Positions 8,217 through 18,701 of a DNA stretch of 64,000 bases are shown in pieces. Source of the stretch: Bacteroides sp. (GTDB lineage Bacteria > Bacteroidota > Bacteroidia > Bacteroidales > Bacteroidaceae); contig DXWV01000059.1 of the NCBI GenBank assembly GCA_019416685.1, positions 208,872 to 272,871 of the forward strand. The letters are read 5' to 3'. Every line of letters starts with the position of its first letter. The first letter of the stretch is position 1. A program made the position numbers and the translations under genes. The notes under the pieces were generated by a model. The model saw only the letters and a list, made by a program, of their open reading frames with translations. It was not told where the DNA came from and did not search any database.

Positions 8217-10070
8217 TTATTTCTTGATAACTTTTATAGAAGCATTGATAGAGTCACCTCCAACTTTTATCAGGTAAATACCTTCGGCCCAGTTTGAACC
8301 CGTAACAGTTATATTAGCTTCATTTGTATTTTTTTCATAAATGATTTGTCCGTTAGCATTGAATACACGAATTAATTTCGATGTATTATCTCCGGTTTTT
8401 ATGTTGAAGTCAGAGTGGAATACCGTTGGATAAACACTGATCTTACTGTCTTCCACTTTGTTTATGGAAGTTCCTTTTACCTGATGGAAAGTAATTTCCG
8501 GAGATAAATAGAAAGAGAATCCGGTTTTATCAATCTCGTTAAACGGCCAGGGAAGATCAGGTACACAATACCATCCTCCATTAAGATTCAACTCTGCAGC
8601 TCCTGCTGCATGAATTCGTACATAAGCAGAAGCAACTTTATCTGCTCTGTACACATCACATGCCAAAGCTAATTTTGTAGTTGCGTCCGGTACGATGGAT
8701 TCGTCGAGTTCTATAGATAGATAGAATGTTCCTTTGACTTTTATAGGAGTAGCAAATTTAATCTTTCTGATGACATTTTCGTAGTCTACAGAAGTGCTAC
8801 CGAAGGCTCCACTCATTGTTGTGACATATTCTCCAAATACATTATCCGGATCCGGTGCTCCCCATTTCTCTCCGTACAATCTGACTTTTACAGGTTTACC
8901 TTTATTAGTGGTAGCTGCTTTGTATAAATACAATCTGAAATGAACACCACTGACTGTTGCTTCGGCATCAGCAGGTAGTTCGAACCTTTCTGCAAAAGTG
9001 GTATAATATTTATTTATGCCACTAACATAGTCGTTTGAACCGGGAACATCTGTTTCCGGTAGGAACAGTTCATCGTACATGTCAGAACTGTTGGCAACAA
9101 TGTCTGTAACATCCTCTTTGCCTAAAACACCTATATTTACAATGTCTGAGAATGAATCAGTGGATTTTGCATTTGTTACCCTCAACAGAGGTCTGTAGTC
9201 TCCACTTTCCGAATAAGTTACAGCCGGACTTTCTTCGGTAGTAGTAGCCGGATTTCCAAATGTGTTCCATTGGTAATCAGTTGCATATTTAGACTGATTA
9301 ATGAATGAGATAGGTTGCTCCGGATATACATAGCGCAGGCGTTCTTTTATATGATTAGCATGAGTTGACCAAAGACCGCCGTATGCAACGTATTTTGCTA
9401 CAGCCGGGAAAGGGTTCTCATTGTCATAAACCTCAAAATTGTCTATTCCTACACCATTTGCAACGACCGTGGTAAAGCCAATTCCGAAGTGATAGATACC
9501 ATCTGTTTCCGGTGTGAAATCAGCTTCTACTTTTTTCCATTCTTTGTACTTGATATTTTTTAAATCTACCAATGTGATACAATCTGCTTCTTTTGACTGC
9601 CCCTTGCCAACAGTAAAACGTAAGCTTTCGCTCTTATTGGCAGACTCGGAAAGTCCCGGAGCCAATAGCCAGAAACTGGCATGATAAATTCTTCCGGCTT
9701 TCATCTCAAATCCTGGAGTATATGCCCAGTTATTTTCTGTTGCAGAAGAATAGACACCGAGGCAATTAGGCTCGGAATATATATTTTTCCAACCATTGAA
9801 CGTAGTGATGGCAAAAGCATCTTTGTCACCCGTACAAACCCATCCTTCGGGAACTGTCCGAATCTCATAACTATCAAAATCATTAGAATAGGGTAAAGTG
9901 CCTAATGTAGTGGCCCGCGTTGTTACTGTCCGGGAGTTTGTAACTTCCGGTGTACCTACTTTCTCCGTTTTATTTCTTTGTGGCTTGATTTGTTGGGCAT
10001 TCACCTGTGAACAAGCTAAAGAGACGAATAAAACCATCTGAATAAAAATGTAAAAACTCTTTTTTTTCAT
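8217..10070 (-). CDS. Secreted jelly-roll/PKD protein with type A sorting-like C-terminus
   Basis: 617 aa from the ATG at 10070. A longer frame starts at 10160, but it would overlap the DUF4302 gene that ends at 10090, whereas the internal start gives a clean signal peptide (MKKKSFYIFIQMVLFVSLACSQVNA). After a linker comes a choice-of-anchor J / cleaved-adhesin-like jelly roll (about 60-215, LPYSNDFDSYEIRTVPEGW to VGIDNFEVYDN). Then follow a PKD-like segment (YATDYQWNTFGNP, YSESGDYRPLLRVTN) and a further beta domain. The C-terminal about 80 residues match the sorting-domain pattern (KISVYPTVFHSDFNIK, GQIIYEK, EGIYLIKV). This is an extracellular or surface protein of unknown ligand, in the SusC/SusD unit 19 bases after DUF4302. 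Confidence 0.8.
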   Translation of the reverse strand: MKKKSFYIFIQMVLFVSLACSQVNAQQIKPQRNKTEKVGTPEVTNSRTVTTRATTLGTLPYSNDFDSYEIRTVPEGWVCTGDKDAFAITTFNGWKNIYSEPNCLGVYSSATENNWAYTPGFEMKAGRIYHASFWLLAPGLSESANKSESLRFTVGKGQSKEADCITLVDLKNIKYKEWKKVEADFTPETDGIYHFGIGFTTVVANGVGIDNFEVYDNENPFPAVAKYVAYGGLWSTHANHIKERLRYVYPEQPISFINQSKYATDYQWNTFGNPATTTEESPAVTYSESGDYRPLLRVTNAKSTDSFSDIVNIGVLGKEDVTDIVANSSDMYDELFLPETDVPGSNDYVSGINKYYTTFAERFELPADAEATVSGVHFRLYLYKAATTNKGKPVKVRLYGEKWGAPDPDNVFGEYVTTMSGAFGSTSVDYENVIRKIKFATPIKVKGTFYLSIELDESIVPDATTKLALACDVYRADKVASAYVRIHAAGAAELNLNGGWYCVPDLPWPFNEIDKTGFSFYLSPEITFHQVKGTSINKVEDSKISVYPTVFHSDFNIKTGDNTSKLIRVFNANGQIIYEKNTNEANITVTGSNWAEGIYLIKVGGDSINASIKVIKK

Positions 10071-10089
10071 ATTCGTAATTTTTATGTGG

Positions 10090-11373
10090 TTATTTAATGT
10101 ATCTGATTGTTTTGAACCAAACGATGTCCGGGTTATCATTTCTTCTGAATGTGATTTCACTCGGACTCTTCAGGTTATTATAAGTCATGTTGTAAGGTTC
10201 GTCATCACTCATGTATCCCAGAATCATTTTGAAATATTCCATATAGAAGTATCTGGCAAAGTCATCTCCTCCTCCTGCGAAAATTATTTTCACCTGATCG
10301 GCATCTTTTATCGGAACGAAGTCCATATAAAAATTAGCACTATACAATTTTCTGTCATTAATTGAATAACTATATACAGTAAATACCTGATAAGGACTTT
10401 GTAAAGAAACTTGTTGTAACTCTTCCGGGCCTTGTCCATAAAGGTCTTTTTTCATGTTTTCGGCAGCAGTATTCCACATGGTTGTAAATCGGGGACCCAT
10501 CTGTTTCGTGTCAAAGAACCAGTTACCTTTTTTTGTTACAAATGCTTCTCCTAAAGGCATTTGTGTGATTTGTACATTGTCTGCCCCTTCATCTGTACAA
10601 GTCAGGTGAGTCCTATCTTCCGAAGCAGTGAAATTCTGTATTGTTTTTCCTGCAATGGTTACGGGCTCTTTGAATTTGATGCCATCTGTAGTATAGATAT
10701 AGGCCATCCCTTCGGCTGATGAACTGATTCCTTCCGGCAGATTGAAAGTCTGGTAACGCCCTATTTCCTCGGATTCTTCCATTTCTATAGTAGTACCATT
10801 TACATTCAAACGCATGGTGAACCCTGGAAAAGCTTCTATCATTTTATCCAGTTTACTACTGTAATTTTCCCATGTCATATCATTGGGCAGAGGGAACATT
10901 TGCATTTTGGTCCCATTCTTTTTTCCTTTTAACTCGATTCTTTCTTTGGTTACATTAAGAATGATGAATTCATAGTCACCCTCGTAACCAAGTCCATCCG
11001 GATTGGGATCGGAGAATTGATGCAGTATGTGATTGTAAGTATCAAAGCTCAATATAGGGCCCATATCTCCCTTTATCTGATACATACTTGTAACTTGTTC
11101 GCCCGGTGATTCCAGTATGGGCGACTCTGCGGTAATACTCACTTCTCCCTGTTCGGAAAAGACCATGTAGAAATGGAAGCCTCCGTATTTATTATCCTCG
11201 GGGTAGTATTCAAAAATCCATCCGTTTTCCGATTCAGTCAGTATTTCCTTACACTGTTGCAACATTGCATTCATCCTGCTGGCAGAAGAACTGTCGAATA
11301 TATTTTTTTCATCCGAGCATGAAGTAATGCACAATGTAAACAAAGCAATGATAGTATAAGCTAATTTATTCAT
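10090..11373 (-). CDS. DUF4302 domain lipoprotein
   Basis: 427 aa. The lipobox in MNKLAYTIIALFTLCITSCSDEK makes this a lipoprotein. The body begins with MNAMLQQCKEILTESENGWIFEYYPEDNKYGGFHFYMVF, the hallmark of DUF4302, a Bacteroidetes family that sits beside SusC/SusD pairs. Function is not established; a surface accessory to the transporter is the usual inference. It overlaps the metallohydrolase gene by 8 bases, a sign of tight coupling. Confidence 0.85.
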   Translation of the reverse strand: MNKLAYTIIALFTLCITSCSDEKNIFDSSSASRMNAMLQQCKEILTESENGWIFEYYPEDNKYGGFHFYMVFSEQGEVSITAESPILESPGEQVTSMYQIKGDMGPILSFDTYNHILHQFSDPNPDGLGYEGDYEFIILNVTKERIELKGKKNGTKMQMFPLPNDMTWENYSSKLDKMIEAFPGFTMRLNVNGTTIEMEESEEIGRYQTFNLPEGISSSAEGMAYIYTTDGIKFKEPVTIAGKTIQNFTASEDRTHLTCTDEGADNVQITQMPLGEAFVTKKGNWFFDTKQMGPRFTTMWNTAAENMKKDLYGQGPEELQQVSLQSPYQVFTVYSYSINDRKLYSANFYMDFVPIKDADQVKIIFAGGGDDFARYFYMEYFKMILGYMSDDEPYNMTYNNLKSPSEITFRRNDNPDIVWFKTIRYIK

Positions 11374-12265
11374 TGTATGTTATTTTTTCATTTAAAATTG
11401 AATCAATATCTCCGGAACGTCTGATGATAATGGTTCTTAACTCATCTATGTCAATATTCCACGCAGTCATTAGCCATTCTTTTACCATATCGAACTTGGT
11501 TTGTATTTTGGCAGCTCCTTCTGTTCCTGCATTTGCCAGCATGTTTTCCCAGAAACCATCCGGTTTAACAAGGTAGTTGGCTATTACTTCTACAAAGTCT
11601 TCTTGTGGTTCCATACCTGCATAAGGAGTAACGAAACCAAGTTTCCAAGCTTGTTGTTCCGTTCTGTTTTGCCAGCCGGTAGAGGAGTAATCGGCTGCGG
11701 ATATCTGATTGTATTCGGTAGGATAGTTCTTTTTCTGATGCAGGATGTGAGCAAATTCATGATGCATTGTTTCAAAATAGTATTCATTCAGCATTTCTAC
11801 ATCTGTAGGATCTATGGCATTCACCTTATATAGTATAACTTTGATTCCAGCTTCTGCCGAACCTAATACTTCTGTAGAAGAAGAGGCATTGATCGCTGAT
11901 GAACCAACCAGAAGAATGACTTTGGGTGCATAGGTTCTCATGAAGTCTTTATTTTTTCCGGTTTTATCGAATATTTCATCGTATGATTCAAGCCACAGGT
12001 ACTTGATAATTTTTGCCAGCTTTTTTGACTTCTCAACTTCGGCCGGAATAAGATTGTATGACATATCTGCTTCTATGTCTTCCATTCGGTATTTGAAATC
12101 AATATTATATTCTTTCACATAGTTCTGAAGCAGCCAATTGTCAAATTCAGTACGGGCACGGGGAGTTGGATCAAAAATACTTTCTCCAAACTTATCATCA
12201 GAGCAGGAAGATATCACCACTCCGGTTAAAAAGATTACTAATGTGTATAATAAAATCTTTTTCAT
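11366..12265 (-). CDS. Substrate import-associated zinc metallohydrolase lipoprotein
   Basis: 299 aa. Signal peptide and lipobox VISSC (Cys21), then an alpha-rich domain carrying the zinc motif H169-E170-F-A-H173 within ETMHHEFAHILHQ. A downstream region (AWKLGFVTPYAGMEPQEDFVEVIANYLV) supplies a likely third ligand Glu. This is the family of HExxH lipoproteins encoded next to SusC/SusD in Bacteroidetes. It is probably surface-anchored and cuts a peptide or amide bond in the substrate handled by the transporter; the substrate is unknown. It sits 24 bases after SusD and overlaps DUF4302. Confidence 0.88.
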   Translation of the reverse strand: MKKILLYTLVIFLTGVVISSCSDDKFGESIFDPTPRARTEFDNWLLQNYVKEYNIDFKYRMEDIEADMSYNLIPAEVEKSKKLAKIIKYLWLESYDEIFDKTGKNKDFMRTYAPKVILLVGSSAINASSSTEVLGSAEAGIKVILYKVNAIDPTDVEMLNEYYFETMHHEFAHILHQKKNYPTEYNQISAADYSSTGWQNRTEQQAWKLGFVTPYAGMEPQEDFVEVIANYLVKPDGFWENMLANAGTEGAAKIQTKFDMVKEWLMTAWNIDIDELRTIIIRRSGDIDSILNEKITYNE

Positions 12266-12289
12266 ATATTTTTGTACATTTATTTATTA

Positions 12290-13825
12290 TTATCTGGGAT
12301 TAGGTTGCATACCGGCTCCGATTGCATCTGCAGGTAACTGTAGCGCTCTTCTGAGGTCGTTTTTAGTCAAGATATCGTCGGCTTGTCCGGATATGTTGTG
12401 TTTAATTTCGATACCAAACCGTTTAATGTCAAACCATCTGAGACCTTCGTGCACAGTTTCTATACGTCTGAAGTGTAGAAGACAGTACATAAAGTTTAGC
12501 TGTTTGTCCTCTTCAATCTCAAACATTGGGTTTAATTCCGGACGCAATGCTTTATCTGCTGTTTTATAATAAGCATTGATGTAATCTTCAGTCAGCGGTT
12601 TTACTCCTTTCATAGTATGTGAATCATACCAGGAAATCAGGTCTTTTGCTGCATTGGAGTAATCTTTCATACGAATATATGCTTCTGCGCGGCAAAGAAG
12701 TGTTTCATCAGTAGTGAAAACCGTATTTACAATATTCAGATATCCTATGCCTGATATGACATCCGTATACTCAATAAATCCATAGAGTTTAGGATAGTAG
12801 GATGCCTGATCACCTCCATATATTTTATTTGCATGATAAAGATATTCCGGAGTTACCCAGGGGCCCAGGCTCCAGTAGGTCTCCTGAAGTTTAGCTGTAC
12901 TCATTGCGTACCTGCAATATTTAGAACTCCAATGGTTGTAATTCCACATAGATGTAGCGGGCATTAACAGAAGATTGCATGGCAATTCAGCTTTTACATA
13001 GGCAATACCACAATCTTTTGGAGCGGCAATGCTTTGATATTGAGAGAGGTTTCGGAGTACTTTTGCCGGATTGTCTCCAATGGCTTTTGTTGCATATTCG
13101 ACAGCTTTATCATAATTGCCGTAATATAGGTTGAATCGTGCGGCAAAAGCATAAGCTGCTTTCTGATTAAAGTGATATTTGATAACGGTACTTTTATATT
13201 TTGTGTCGTCAATAAGTGGTAGCCCCTCTTCTATATCACGGTTTATCTTTTCATATACTTCGGCAACAGTACCTCTTTCATATTGTCCTGATACTATTTT
13301 CTCCGGCTTTTCTACGTAAGGTACTCCCAGATCTGCGCTACTTGTTTGTGGATTATATGCTTTACAAAAGACATTAGCCAGAATGAAGTGCGAGTAAGCA
13401 CGGCAGATGAGAGCTTCTCCTTTGGCAGCCAGTTCTGTTTCATCATCTCCTTCGGAGGTACTAAGGTATTCCATTGCATGATTGGCGGCTGCTATTGCTT
13501 TATAATATTCATTCCAGATAAATTGTGGAGTATCTTGTTGGTTGTCTGTAAAATCCTGCCATTTGTAGCTTTCCTCCACACTTTTATTGTAAGAGATATA
13601 GAGCGGACCGTTATCTGCAACATTATCAGACATTAATTCTGTAACTTGCACGTAAGTTCCGGTAGGATAGGCTGAGACGAGTAACTGTAATACTTTCTCG
13701 CTATTGTCAAGTTCGGTTCTGTTATCCGGCATTTTATCCAGAAAACCGTCACAAGAGGATATCATGAGGAGCATTGCTGTGACTCCAAACCATGTTGAGT
13801 ATTTATTTTTATGTTTCATATTCAT
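12290..13825 (-). CDS. SusD/RagB-family nutrient-binding lipoprotein
   Basis: About 511 aa from the ATG at 13825 (13819 is equally possible). The longest frame, from 13846, would overlap SusC and lacks a proper signal start. MNMKHKNKYSTWFGVTAMLLMISSCDGFLDKMPD gives a lipobox Cys followed by the typical SusD start. TPR-like helices with AYSHFILANVF and LGVPYVEKPEK, and the C-terminal RIETVHEGLRWFDIKRFGI, are SusD signatures. It lies on the cell surface over the SusC barrel and captures substrate. Next to SusC on the same strand. Confidence 0.93.
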   Translation of the reverse strand: MNMKHKNKYSTWFGVTAMLLMISSCDGFLDKMPDNRTELDNSEKVLQLLVSAYPTGTYVQVTELMSDNVADNGPLYISYNKSVEESYKWQDFTDNQQDTPQFIWNEYYKAIAAANHAMEYLSTSEGDDETELAAKGEALICRAYSHFILANVFCKAYNPQTSSADLGVPYVEKPEKIVSGQYERGTVAEVYEKINRDIEEGLPLIDDTKYKSTVIKYHFNQKAAYAFAARFNLYYGNYDKAVEYATKAIGDNPAKVLRNLSQYQSIAAPKDCGIAYVKAELPCNLLLMPATSMWNYNHWSSKYCRYAMSTAKLQETYWSLGPWVTPEYLYHANKIYGGDQASYYPKLYGFIEYTDVISGIGYLNIVNTVFTTDETLLCRAEAYIRMKDYSNAAKDLISWYDSHTMKGVKPLTEDYINAYYKTADKALRPELNPMFEIEEDKQLNFMYCLLHFRRIETVHEGLRWFDIKRFGIEIKHNISGQADDILTKNDLRRALQLPADAIGAGMQPNPR

Positions 13826-13835
13826 TGCAGTCTTT

Positions 13836-16800
13836 TTATAATCCAAGTCTTAAAGTTAAAGTGAACTGTTTGGGTACAGGAGAAGCAACTCCTCCGGAGC
13901 GGAAGAATTCCGGGTCCTGTCCGTTTAATTTAGAATCCGAATAAATCAGAAACAGGTTTGTAGCCTGTAGTTTAAGCTGTAGATTATTCAGTTTGAACTG
14001 TTTGATCCAGGCTGGATTGAAGTCATATGACAAAGAAATTTCCTTCATTCGGATAAAATCACCTTTTGCTACGCGAACATCCGAGTAGTTGTATGCATTA
14101 TAGGCATATTTCAGGTTTGGAATATCTTTCACTTGGCGTGTATGAGCTATAACGGGTATGTTGGTATAGGCCTCATCTCCCGGTACAGTCCATCTGTTCC
14201 TGAATTCTTTGGGCATAGCGTCCAAATCGGAGTACTCACTTTTGAATACGGGGTCAAGACGAACTACATTTCCAAAAGAATAAGTCATGAAAACATTTAA
14301 TTTAAAATTCTTGTACGAAAAGATATTGCCGAAACTTCCTGTAATAGTGGGATCGGTAGGACCTTCATATTTCAGAAAATCTTTCTTTAAGGCTTCCTGG
14401 AAGTTGATATTTGTAATTGTGACCTCTCCGTCTTCATTGATAAAAGTTGGAAGTCCATCTTCATTCAGACCTTGGAACGGAATAGAAAATAATGCACGTA
14501 CAGGATACCCTTTTTCTGCAAATCCCATACCGGAGATAAGGTTCATTACACGTGCTTTTGAATCCAGTTCGGTTATTTCATTCTTGGATTTTGAGAAGAT
14601 GAAATCCGTAGTCCATTGAAAATCTTTAGTACGTATATTTTTTGTTGATAAAGTAAATTCTACTCCGCTTGATTTCATAGAAGCTACATTGGCATACTTA
14701 GTGCCCTGTCCGCCACCGCCTTGTGTGTTGATAAGTCCGATTAAGTCGTAATTATTACGGGTATAATAATCCAGGCTCAGGTTAATCCTGTTGTCAATGA
14801 AACCAAAGTCGGCGCCAATATTAAACTCATGTTTCTTCTCGTAAGTCAATTCACTGTTTTCCAGATCTTCTATTTGTAAGCCAGACTCTTTGACACCTGC
14901 AAAAGGGCGGAAGGGGGAATAATTGCGATATACAACGCGGGAATTGGTGACAAAAGCAGGCCCCCTGTCGGCTGTAAGACTGTAGGATGCTTTCAATGTA
15001 AAATGAGATAGGGCCGGAGTTAACTTCTCAAAGAATTCTTCTTCGTGCATATTCCATGCAGCAGCTACATTCCATGTAGGTAGCCAACGGGCCGAACGGG
15101 CTTTACCCAGTCTGTTGGAACCCTCATAACGGATGGTTCCGGTAGCTGTATATTTTCCCATGTATGAATAGGTGCCCATTCCGAAAAAAGCGAGGTTGCG
15201 TGAATAGGTTAAATCGTTGTAATAATACTGGTTATTCTGCTCTATTCCTTGCTTAAATATCAGATAATCATAGAAAGGTATACCCCCTTTTTCGTATTGG
15301 TATCCCCATCCTCTTGACCAGTATTGAGTCCGGTCGGCTGAGTTGGCTTCTGTTCCGGCAAACAGATTCATGATATGTTTGTCTTTGAAACTTGTATTGT
15401 AGCTTAAACTGGCTCTGAAGTCATAACCCAATAATTTATACTCGTTTTTATCGAATATACCTCCTTCCGGCAAGACAACAACAGGTAGGGAGTTGGGAAC
15501 ATCCGGATTTTTATATAATAGAGGGTTCCTGTCGCGTATAGTAGCGTCCCCTGCTGCACGGTAGGCTTCCGGTTGGTTTGAATTCTCTTTTATCAGATGG
15601 TCCTGTGAAGTCATCTGATATTTTACGGCTCCTACCACATTAGCTTCGAGTCCTTTGATAATTTTCCAGTTTAGCTCACCCTGAAATTTGAGGTCTACTA
15701 CATCCAAGTCGATATAATTTTTATCTAATTCATTTAGGATGTTGAAAGGGGCATAATTTCTTGTATAATATACAAGTCCGTCGGCATCTTTCAATGCTAA
15801 TGTTCTTGAAGTATTCAACGCATAGCTATACGGGTTGATATCAAAATCCCGTCTGACCTCTCCGCTTACTACATCTATCTCCTGGCTTAAAGTTCCGGGA
15901 GCTTTCTGCTTTCTGTATGAACCATTGGATAGTAATGTCAACGTCAGGTTATTAGAAAGATTGAAAGAAGCGTTTGCATTGGCTGTATATCTCTTAACCG
16001 AGCTGGCCTTTGTCCATCCCGGATCATTGTAAATACTGATTGAACCGTAGTATTTAGCTTTCTCCGTACCGGAACTGATACTTATTGAGTGGTTCATGGT
16101 AATGTTATTGTTGAACAACTCATCAAACCAGTTTGTATTTCTCATTTCGGCCATTTGAAGGTAAGTAGCTTGTGCTTCCGGAGTATTTACCAATCCCCAT
16201 GACTGATTTTTAGGATTATAGGAATTAATGAGTTGATACATTTTTCCATATACTCCACTGTTGGAAGCTCTGTAAGTATCGGAGAAAATCAACCAGCCTT
16301 TTTCTGCCATTTCATTATAAACACCCATTTGTTCCTGAGAGCCCATTATGTTGAAATTGTCATAATTAGGCTTTAATCGGGATGTAAATTCTCCCGTATA
16401 ATTAATGCGGCTGACACCGGCTTGCCCCCTTTTGGTAGTAATAACCACAACACCTGCCATCGCTCTGGCACCATATATTGAAGTAGCCGATCCGTCTTTC
16501 AAAATCTGAAAGCTTTCGATATCATCGGCACTTAGTCCGGCTATTGCCGAACTTATCAGGGTTACAGCATCACCGGAAGACAAATCGTCGGCATCAATTT
16601 CTACGGCATCTTCCATAACCACTCCGTCAACGACCCATAGAGGTTTCGAACTACCATAAATAGAAGTGGCACCACGGACACGGATCTTTGGAGCTGTACC
16701 AAACGTTCCGGATACATTTTGTACAGATACTCCGGCGGAACGTCCTTCCAAAGCACGGCTTACGTCCGGTATACCGTCCAAACGTGCATCTTCTGCTTTA

Positions 16801-17447
16801 AGCCTGTCGGTTGCACCTGTAAACAGACGTTTATCTACCTTTGTCATACCAGTGACAACGACCTCTTCCAGCATCTGCGAATCTGAACTAAGCGTAATTT
16901 TTATGTTGCCCTCTTTTATAGGTAACTCTTTAGTCTCCATTCCGATGTAAGAAACAATCAGAGTCTTTGCTTTTTCGGGAATATTTATCTGAAAATGTCC
17001 GTCGAGGTCAGTAACCGTACCTACTGTGGTATCTTCTTTGAACCTGACACTTACACCCGGCAGACTCTCTCCCATATCATCTACCACTGTACCTGATATT
17101 TGTTTGTTTTTCCCCTTCTCAGAGTTTTGCCGGGGCTTGAATATCTGAATGTATTTATCTTTTATTTCATAATTCAAAGCTTGCCCTTTCAGGATAATGT
17201 CTAACGCTTCGTTAATGGACTTATCTTGGAAATTGATAGTTATTTTTCGTCCCAGATCCACTTCGCTTACATTAAACCACAACGAATAAGTAGTTTTTGC
17301 TTTTAGCTGTTCTAAAGCTTCTTTGACTGTTACATTTTTCAAATCAAGAGATATATTTTTCTCTTGAGCAGAAACGATTTGTGCACAGACCAGAAAACAG
17401 GTGATTAAAGCCATCTTCATGAGGGCTTTCCATTCTTTTACATACAT
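13836..17447 (-). CDS. SusC/RagA TonB-dependent transporter with STN domain
   Basis: 1203 aa. Signal peptide ending VSAQ, then an STN (secretin/TonB N-terminal) domain about 32-105, a carboxypeptidase-regulatory-like beta domain about 118-198 (ISGTVVDDMGESLPGVSV), a plug with EEVVVTGMTKVDKRLFTGA and PLWVVDGVVMED, and a 22-strand type barrel ending TLTLRLGL. The STN domain is the family feature of transporters that signal to FecR-type anti-sigma factors, and such a pair lies directly upstream. It imports an unknown ligand, delivered by SusD, across the outer membrane using TonB energy. 24 bases separate it from fecR. Confidence 0.95.
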   Translation of the reverse strand: MYVKEWKALMKMALITCFLVCAQIVSAQEKNISLDLKNVTVKEALEQLKAKTTYSLWFNVSEVDLGRKITINFQDKSINEALDIILKGQALNYEIKDKYIQIFKPRQNSEKGKNKQISGTVVDDMGESLPGVSVRFKEDTTVGTVTDLDGHFQINIPEKAKTLIVSYIGMETKELPIKEGNIKITLSSDSQMLEEVVVTGMTKVDKRLFTGATDRLKAEDARLDGIPDVSRALEGRSAGVSVQNVSGTFGTAPKIRVRGATSIYGSSKPLWVVDGVVMEDAVEIDADDLSSGDAVTLISSAIAGLSADDIESFQILKDGSATSIYGARAMAGVVVITTKRGQAGVSRINYTGEFTSRLKPNYDNFNIMGSQEQMGVYNEMAEKGWLIFSDTYRASNSGVYGKMYQLINSYNPKNQSWGLVNTPEAQATYLQMAEMRNTNWFDELFNNNITMNHSISISSGTEKAKYYGSISIYNDPGWTKASSVKRYTANANASFNLSNNLTLTLLSNGSYRKQKAPGTLSQEIDVVSGEVRRDFDINPYSYALNTSRTLALKDADGLVYYTRNYAPFNILNELDKNYIDLDVVDLKFQGELNWKIIKGLEANVVGAVKYQMTSQDHLIKENSNQPEAYRAAGDATIRDRNPLLYKNPDVPNSLPVVVLPEGGIFDKNEYKLLGYDFRASLSYNTSFKDKHIMNLFAGTEANSADRTQYWSRGWGYQYEKGGIPFYDYLIFKQGIEQNNQYYYNDLTYSRNLAFFGMGTYSYMGKYTATGTIRYEGSNRLGKARSARWLPTWNVAAAWNMHEEEFFEKLTPALSHFTLKASYSLTADRGPAFVTNSRVVYRNYSPFRPFAGVKESGLQIEDLENSELTYEKKHEFNIGADFGFIDNRINLSLDYYTRNNYDLIGLINTQGGGGQGTKYANVASMKSSGVEFTLSTKNIRTKDFQWTTDFIFSKSKNEITELDSKARVMNLISGMGFAEKGYPVRALFSIPFQGLNEDGLPTFINEDGEVTITNINFQEALKKDFLKYEGPTDPTITGSFGNIFSYKNFKLNVFMTYSFGNVVRLDPVFKSEYSDLDAMPKEFRNRWTVPGDEAYTNIPVIAHTRQVKDIPNLKYAYNAYNYSDVRVAKGDFIRMKEISLSYDFNPAWIKQFKLNNLQLKLQATNLFLIYSDSKLNGQDPEFFRSGGVASPVPKQFTLTLRLGL

Positions 17448-17470
17448 CGGCGCTATTGTTAAAATTGTAA

Positions 17471-18577
17471 TTAATTATTTCTTGATATGATTATCTCATC
17501 TCCATTGATTGTGTAGTGCAGGTTATTGTTGGCTGCCATAATATCGAGTATCTTTGTTATTGTTTCATCGTTTCGGAAGTCACCATAGAAGCGCTCCGTA
17601 CACAGTTGCTTGTCTTTTATTTCTATTTTGACATTGAATGCACGTTCAAGATCTCGCACAATCTGGCTCAAAGGTTCTTCATTAAAGAATAGTGTGTTTC
17701 TTAATGTCACACTGGGAACCCGGATTGCTGCAGTAGGTTGTCCGGTTACATTGCTCGAAATGGCATCCAGTATTTCCTGTTTGGGCTGTGTCCACATCGC
17801 GTAACTTTGAGCGTCTACGTTTTTTACAGTTACACGATTCTCTTTTTTATTAATTACAGCCTGTTGGTTGGGGATAAGTAATATGTTTTTTGCTTGTCCT
17901 TCTATGCTGCCTACATTCAAGCTACCTTCAACCAAAGTAACCCGGGCACTTTCATCTTCTGCATATGATTTGAAGTTGAATTTGGTACCAAGTACGTTAA
18001 TTTTCACTTTTCCGGAAAGCACACTGAATGGAAGAATTTTATTTTTAGTAACCTCAAAATAGGCTTCGCCATCCAGCGAAACATTTCTATCAGACTGTCC
18101 GAAACTCTCTTGGTATGAGAGCCGGCTACCCGAATTTAACCAAACAGAAGTTCCGTCCGGCAAGGTCACTTTAGATTTGGAGCCGTAAGGTATCTCGATG
18201 GTTTGTGCCAGATAAGAAGAAGAGGGTGATGTAGAAAGTGCATAATAAGAGCCGACTCCTAATCCGAATGCGATAACAAATACAGCGGCATATTTCATCC
18301 ATGGATAAAGAGTGATAAAGTGTAGTTTGCTTTTTCGGGGCTTTTTCAATCCGGTCTTCTTTACAAAATGCGAATAAGCAGATTCTATATCCGACTTGAA
18401 GAAAAATCTGTTTCTGGATATACGCATGCTTTTGATTAAGAAATAATATTCTTTGTATAGCTGCCTGTTTTCGGTACTACTTTCGTACCATGTTCTCAAA
18501 ACAGCTTCTTCTTCTTTTGAAATTCGTTTGGAGAACTGTTTGTCTATAAGATTAAAAACATCAATATTACTATTCAT
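17471..18577 (-). CDS. FecR-family anti-sigma factor
   Basis: 368 aa. The N-terminal cytoplasmic part (about 1-88) would bind the ECF sigma factor, one membrane helix lies at about 92-112 (YPWMKYAAVFVIAFGLGVGSYYAL), and the periplasmic FecR domain contains TIEIPYGSKSKVTLPDGTSVWLNSGSRLSY and LDGEAYFEV. A C-terminal DUF4974-like part ends YTINGDEIIIS. It should receive the signal from the SusC STN domain and control the sigma factor. It lies 124 bases after the sigma gene. Confidence 0.93.
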   Translation of the reverse strand: MNSNIDVFNLIDKQFSKRISKEEEAVLRTWYESSTENRQLYKEYYFLIKSMRISRNRFFFKSDIESAYSHFVKKTGLKKPRKSKLHFITLYPWMKYAAVFVIAFGLGVGSYYALSTSPSSSYLAQTIEIPYGSKSKVTLPDGTSVWLNSGSRLSYQESFGQSDRNVSLDGEAYFEVTKNKILPFSVLSGKVKINVLGTKFNFKSYAEDESARVTLVEGSLNVGSIEGQAKNILLIPNQQAVINKKENRVTVKNVDAQSYAMWTQPKQEILDAISSNVTGQPTAAIRVPSVTLRNTLFFNEEPLSQIVRDLERAFNVKIEIKDKQLCTERFYGDFRNDETITKILDIMAANNNLHYTINGDEIIISRNN

Positions 18578-18701
18578 ACTTGTCGCCTTTTATAAGTAGG
18601 ACGACCGAAGAATTCAATAGGGTAGTGAGAAATTATATATTTTCGATAAAAAGTTTATTTTTCATCGAAAAAGATATCACGAAGTTTGCATGAATCGGAT
18701 T

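Noticed and set aside
10071..10160. 30-residue N-terminal extension of the PKD/jelly-roll protein
   Set aside because: It overlaps the DUF4302 gene and lacks signal character; the ATG at 10070 begins a standard signal peptide.
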